Shown: in pieces, positions 35,235-38,642 of the stretch
Layout of the letters: each line of letters starts with the position of its first letter
Position numbering within the stretch: position 1 is the first letter of the stretch
Source: an uncultured Bacteroidota bacterium
GTDB lineage: Bacteria; Bacteroidota; Bacteroidia; Bacteroidales; UBA12481
DNA: 38,642 nt
Reading direction: 5' to 3'
NCBI GenBank assembly: GCA_903919925.1
Contig: CAIXKO010000218.1
Coordinates: 1-38,642, forward strand
Program-made: the position numbers and the translations under genes
Notes under the pieces: model-generated
Database searches by the model: none
The model's input: only the letters and a program-made list of their open reading frames with translations
Told to the model about the DNA's origin: nothing

Positions 35235-37223
35235 ATGACTGAAAGAGTTTTCAAGAAATTAGTAACCACGATACCTGACCGATGCAGGGTATGTTACACG
35301 TGCGTAAGGGAATGTCCGGCCAAAGCGATCAAGTTGGTAAACGGGCAAGCCGAGGTGATGCATGAAAGGTGCATTGGTTGTGGTAATTGTGTAAAGGTTT
35401 GCTCTCAGAACGCCAAGAGCTACCTTAACGAGGAGAAGGAAGTTTCGGCTCTGCTTAAATCGGGTCAAACGGTTGCTGCATTGATTGCGCCGAGTTTTCC
35501 TGCCGAGTTTGGAGATCTTGCTGATCCGCATGAGTTGGTTGGAGTTTTGCGTGCAATAGGGTTTAAGTATGTGTGCGAGGTCGCTTTTGGAGCGGATTTG
35601 GTTGCCAGGGCTTTTTCCGATATTTTTTCCAATGAGGATCATCCGGCGGTAATCAGTTCCGATTGTCCGGCGGTGGTGTATTTTGTGAGACAGTATCACC
35701 CCGATCTGGTTCCATCATTGGCAAAGGTTGCATCGCCGATGGTTGTGATGAGCAGGGTGGTAAAAAAGAGATACGGACCCGATGTGCGAACGGTTTTTAT
35801 TGGACCGTGCATCAGTAAAAAGGCTGAATCCGATGAGGTGGATTTTGTACTTACTTTTCAAGAATTAAGACATTTACTTAAGCATAAAGGCATAAAACCA
35901 GGACAAATTCAGCCATCTGAATTTGATCCACCCCTGGCAGGGCGGGGATTGATTTTTCCGGTAAAGCGCGGAATGCTGCAAACCATTAATATTCCTGAAG
36001 ACCTTTTTGATGGTAACGTTTTGGTGGCCGAGGGGAAAGTGAACTTTCCGGCTGCAATTGATGAATTTGAAAAAGGCGTGATATCTGACCAGCATCTGGA
36101 ATTGTTGTGCTGCGAGGGATGCCTGATGGGGCCGGGCATGTCGCCTGATGGCAAGCGATACGCCAGGCGGGCCTTAATCGGAAATTATGTCAGAGGCAGG
36201 ATTCATCAGCAGGATTCCGAGGGCTGGAAGGCGGAAATAGCGGAATATTCAACTTTGGATCTAACCCAATCATTCACCCCCGTAGACCGGCGGTTGGGAT
36301 TGCCAACACCCGCAAAAATCAAAAAAGTTCTTGCCATGATCGGGAGGGGAAACCCACAGGATCACTTGAATTGCGGGGCCTGCGGATATGATTCATGCGA
36401 GAGTCATGCCGTAGCGATTGCCCAGGGTTTGGCCGAAGTAGACATGTGTTTGCCGTATACCATTGAAAAAATGCATCGTTCCATTCTGGATCTGAATTTA
36501 TCGAACGAGAAACTGGCTAAAGTTCAGCAGGCGCTTAAGCATTCTGAGAAGTTGGCTCACATGGGACAGTTATCGGCTGGCATCGCCCATGAACTGAATA
36601 ATCCGCTCGGTGTAGTGATTATGTATGCCAATATTTTACTGGATGAATGTAATGACGAACAGATAAGGCAGGACCTTGGTCTTATTGTTGCACAGGCTGA
36701 TCGCTGTAAGAAGATTGTTGGCAATCTTTTGAATTTTGCACGAAAGAATCAGGTTCGTCTGGAAGAAGTCAATCTGGTAAAACTGGCTCAGGATAGTCTG
36801 ACTTCAGTGATTATCCCTGACCGGATCAAGACGATGATTGACAGCAGGGTTAAAAACGCGATTACATATGTTGATCAGGAGCAGATGACACAAGTGTTAA
36901 CCAATCTGATCAAGAACTCAGTTGATGCCATGCCCGGGGCTGGCTTTTTAACCATTTTGGTGGAAAGCGATGGAGAGTTTTTCTCCCTGAGCGTAAAAGA
37001 TACTGGTACGGGTATATCACCGGAGAACATGGATAAGGTATTTACACCATTTTTTACCACAAAAGAAATTGGCAAAGGCACGGGACTGGGTCTTGCTACC
37101 ACCTATGGGATCATTAAGATGCATAAGGGCAAGGTAGAAGTAGAATCCAATAACGATATTTCAAAGGGGCCCACCGGTACGTGTTTTAAAATATTATTAC
37201 CACGAATTAACGAGATGAAATAA
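35235..37223 (+). CDS. H-domain sensor histidine kinase
   Basis: A 662-residue fusion. Two [4Fe-4S] motifs (C17-C27, CRVCYTCVREC; C46-C56) come first, then a HydA-like H-domain (about 75-310), a PF04060-type cluster motif (C380, C383, C388, C405), a short coiled coil, and a complete histidine kinase (about 440-660). The phosphorylated residue is H452 in IAHELNNPLG; the N-box is NLIKNSVDAMP and the G boxes are DTGTGI and GKGTGLGLATT. The H-cluster motifs are ISSDCPAV (D143, C144), GPCISKK (C192) and CCEGCLMGPG (C292, C293, C296). It follows the degenerate HydA by 7 bases and its stop overlaps the receiver gene start. It should turn a redox or H2 signal into phosphorylation. Confidence 0.9.
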   Translation: MTERVFKKLVTTIPDRCRVCYTCVRECPAKAIKLVNGQAEVMHERCIGCGNCVKVCSQNAKSYLNEEKEVSALLKSGQTVAALIAPSFPAEFGDLADPHELVGVLRAIGFKYVCEVAFGADLVARAFSDIFSNEDHPAVISSDCPAVVYFVRQYHPDLVPSLAKVASPMVVMSRVVKKRYGPDVRTVFIGPCISKKAESDEVDFVLTFQELRHLLKHKGIKPGQIQPSEFDPPLAGRGLIFPVKRGMLQTINIPEDLFDGNVLVAEGKVNFPAAIDEFEKGVISDQHLELLCCEGCLMGPGMSPDGKRYARRALIGNYVRGRIHQQDSEGWKAEIAEYSTLDLTQSFTPVDRRLGLPTPAKIKKVLAMIGRGNPQDHLNCGACGYDSCESHAVAIAQGLAEVDMCLPYTIEKMHRSILDLNLSNEKLAKVQQALKHSEKLAHMGQLSAGIAHELNNPLGVVIMYANILLDECNDEQIRQDLGLIVAQADRCKKIVGNLLNFARKNQVRLEEVNLVKLAQDSLTSVIIPDRIKTMIDSRVKNAITYVDQEQMTQVLTNLIKNSVDAMPGAGFLTILVESDGEFFSLSVKDTGTGISPENMDKVFTPFFTTKEIGKGTGLGLATTYGIIKMHKGKVEVESNNDISKGPTGTCFKILLPRINEMK

Positions 37224-37624
37224 TGATGGAAACAGAATACAAACCACTAATATTATTAGCCGACGATGATCCTGATTACCTGTTCCTGATCAGGTTTGCT
37301 TTGGAGAAGGCAGGGTTCAGGGTAGTAACTGCTGAAACTATGGAGGAGGCAGAGCTTGTTATTGCTAAGGGCCATCCCAAGCTTGCGATTTTTGATTTGA
37401 TGATGGAAAGGGACGATGCAGGATTCATTTTGTCCTATCATGCCAAAAAGAAGCATCCGGATATGCCGGTTATTTTGTTGACAGCCGTGACAGCAGAAAC
37501 GGGTCGGCAGTTTGGTTCGTCGCAGCCCGGAGCCGGCGAATGGATCAAAGCCGATTTGTATCTGGAAAAAGGGTTACATCCTGACCAATTGATAGAATTT
37601 GTTAACTCCTTATTAAAGCGTTGA
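37223..37624 (+). CDS. Stand-alone receiver-domain response regulator
   Basis: A 133-residue single receiver domain. The acidic pocket is ADDDPDY (residues 13-19), the phosphorylated residue is D58 in AIFDLMM, and the conserved Thr/Ser and Lys are in LLTAV and YLEKG. It has no DNA-binding or other output domain, so it is likely a relay or allosteric protein. It overlaps the stop of the H-domain kinase by one base (TAATG) and lies 2 bases before the next gene, so the kinase and receivers form one translational unit. Two adjacent ATGs (37223 and 37226) could serve as start. Confidence 0.9.
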   Translation: MMETEYKPLILLADDDPDYLFLIRFALEKAGFRVVTAETMEEAELVIAKGHPKLAIFDLMMERDDAGFILSYHAKKKHPDMPVILLTAVTAETGRQFGSSQPGAGEWIKADLYLEKGLHPDQLIEFVNSLLKR

Positions 37625-37626
37625 TC

Positions 37627-38642
37627 ATGCAAATGTTAAAGGTTTTAGTTGTGGATGATGAACCCGGTATCCGTTCCGGTATTTTTCGTATCCTCAGCAA
37701 GTTCACTGTTGGGTATCCTTTTATGGATGAAGATATTGGCTACACTGTTTACGAAGCATCAACAGGAGAGGAGGCCATTCAGGTTTTTCATGAAAATCCA
37801 CCTGACATTGCCCTTCTTGACAATAAATTGCCTGGCATGGGAGGAGTGGAGGTACTGGAATATATCAAAAAGAACCAGCTCAACATAGAGGTAATGATGA
37901 TCACCTCCTTTGCGTCCCTGGAGTTGGCGGTGAAAGCTACCAATATCGGTGCATACGATTTTGTACCGAAACCGTTTACGCCACAGGAGTTGCGTTCCTC
38001 GATGGAAAATATTACCAAGCATCTGTTTCTCAAGCGGATGACTCAGAAAATGAACAAGGAGGGAAAGCAAATTCGTTTTCAGTTTCTTTCTGTCCTGTCG
38101 CATGAGCTTAAGAATCCATTAAACTCAATTGAAGGATACCTTCGAATGATGCAGGAAAGGCAGGCAGGCGATCAGGTTTCTTCGTACGATGAAATGATTG
38201 AAAGGGCCATGGCACGTATCAAAGGGATGCGTGTATTAATCATGGATCTGCTTGATTTGACCAAGATTGAATCAGGCAAAAAGAATCGCGAAATGCAGCA
38301 GGTCGATCTGGTAAAGATTGCACACATCTCGGCTGAAACTATGGGGCCGATGGCCATACAGATGGAGGTTGAAATTCTGCTTGAATGTGATGAAGAGTTT
38401 CTGATACAAGCAGATCCCGAAGAAATGGAGATTATTTTAAACAATTTAATCAGCAATGCTGTTAAGTATAATAAAACCGGTGGAAAAGTAATTTGCCGGT
38501 TAAAAACCGTTAACAAGAACCTTGTAATTGAAGTTGAAGATACCGGAATTGGAATACCGGAAGATGACATTCCAACGCTTTTTCGTGAGTTTGTAAGAAT
38601 ACGTCAAAAAGAAACCAAGCATATTATGGGATCGGGGTTGGG
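37627..38642 (+). CDS. Receiver-histidine kinase hybrid (partial, 3' end outside window)
   Basis: A frame open from ATG 37627 to the window end, 338 full codons. An N-terminal receiver domain (1-125) has VVDDEPG, phosphorylated D65 in LLDNKLPGMGG, and FVPKPF. It leads into a histidine kinase with H159 in LSHELKNPLNSIEGY, the N-box NNLISNAVKYN and the G1 box DTGIGIP; the G2 box is cut off (GSGLG). A receiver placed before the kinase core means this kinase can itself be a phosphorelay target. It lies 2 bases after the single-receiver gene, in the operon of trio 3. Confidence 0.92.
   Translation, partial: MQMLKVLVVDDEPGIRSGIFRILSKFTVGYPFMDEDIGYTVYEASTGEEAIQVFHENPPDIALLDNKLPGMGGVEVLEYIKKNQLNIEVMMITSFASLELAVKATNIGAYDFVPKPFTPQELRSSMENITKHLFLKRMTQKMNKEGKQIRFQFLSVLSHELKNPLNSIEGYLRMMQERQAGDQVSSYDEMIERAMARIKGMRVLIMDLLDLTKIESGKKNREMQQVDLVKIAHISAETMGPMAIQMEVEILLECDEEFLIQADPEEMEIILNNLISNAVKYNKTGGKVICRLKTVNKNLVIEVEDTGIGIPEDDIPTLFREFVRIRQKETKHIMGSGL

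Noticed and set aside
15303-38642. The hydrogenase locus as a mobile element or genomic island
   Set aside because: No integrase, transposase, tRNA target or flanking direct repeat was seen; horizontal origin can only be judged with trees.
1-38642. CRISPR arrays, tRNA or rRNA genes
   Set aside because: No regularly spaced repeats with unique spacers, and no tRNA- or rRNA-like segments, were noticed on either strand by reading.

Overview
The window looks like a chromosome segment from an anaerobic Bacteroidota bacterium, probably Bacteroidales or Marinilabiliales-like. The evidence is a DUF3467 gene straight after rpoC, an S46 dipeptidyl-peptidase, a Bacteroidota-style gene block (DUF2520, KdsC-like, UbiA, Maf), promoters of the TAnnTTTG type, and few Shine-Dalgarno sequences. 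No rRNA, tRNA, insertion sequence or CRISPR array was seen.

Layout. (1) 1-4230: the 3' part of rpoC and a DUF3467 gene, closed by a strong terminator. (2) 4231-7925: etfB, etfA and an acyl-CoA dehydrogenase, behind a promoter that abuts the terminator. (3) 7930-12971: DUF2520 oxidoreductase-like protein, KdsC-like phosphatase, UbiA-family prenyltransferase, Maf, and a secreted DPP11-like S46 peptidase. (4) 13010-15064: a membrane histidine kinase. (5) 15303-18776: hydrogenase trio 1 (NuoE-like, short NuoF-like, HydA) with its own terminator. (6) 18965-27243: a ten-gene operon. It begins with six regulatory or accessory genes (DRTGG, anti-sigma-type ATPase, H-domain protein, DRTGG, PHP, ATPase) and ends with trio 2 plus HndB, a full HndABCD-type, probably electron-bifurcating NAD(P)-linked [FeFe]-hydrogenase. 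(7) 27651-30975, minus strand: a small [2Fe-2S] protein, an H-domain/PAS protein and a SpoIIE-type phosphatase. (8) 31107-38642: trio 3, whose H-cluster site is degenerate, followed by an H-domain histidine kinase, a receiver protein and a receiver-kinase cut by the window end.

The main result is in regions 5-8: about 23 kb carrying six H-domain proteins. Two look like hydrogenases, three look like sensory relatives, and one (33530-35227) is a HydA whose iron-sulfur wire and four cubane cysteines are intact while the proton-transfer cysteine and other active-site residues are replaced. That gene sits in a full NuoE/NuoF/HydA trio and directly precedes a kinase and two receiver proteins. I infer a hydrogenase-derived NADH- or redox-sensing complex feeding a two-component relay.

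The hydrogenase and sensory transcription units share a palindrome, TGTTA-N6-TAACA, at 15223, 18885, 18902, 30993, 31072 and 31089. At two of the promoters it is a tandem pair with exact 17-bp spacing. The half-sites and geometry resemble the published Rex (NADH/NAD+ sensor) consensus and also CRP/FNR spacing. This suggests one redox regulator controls the whole locus. No rex gene, CRP-like gene or hydEFG maturase lies in the window.
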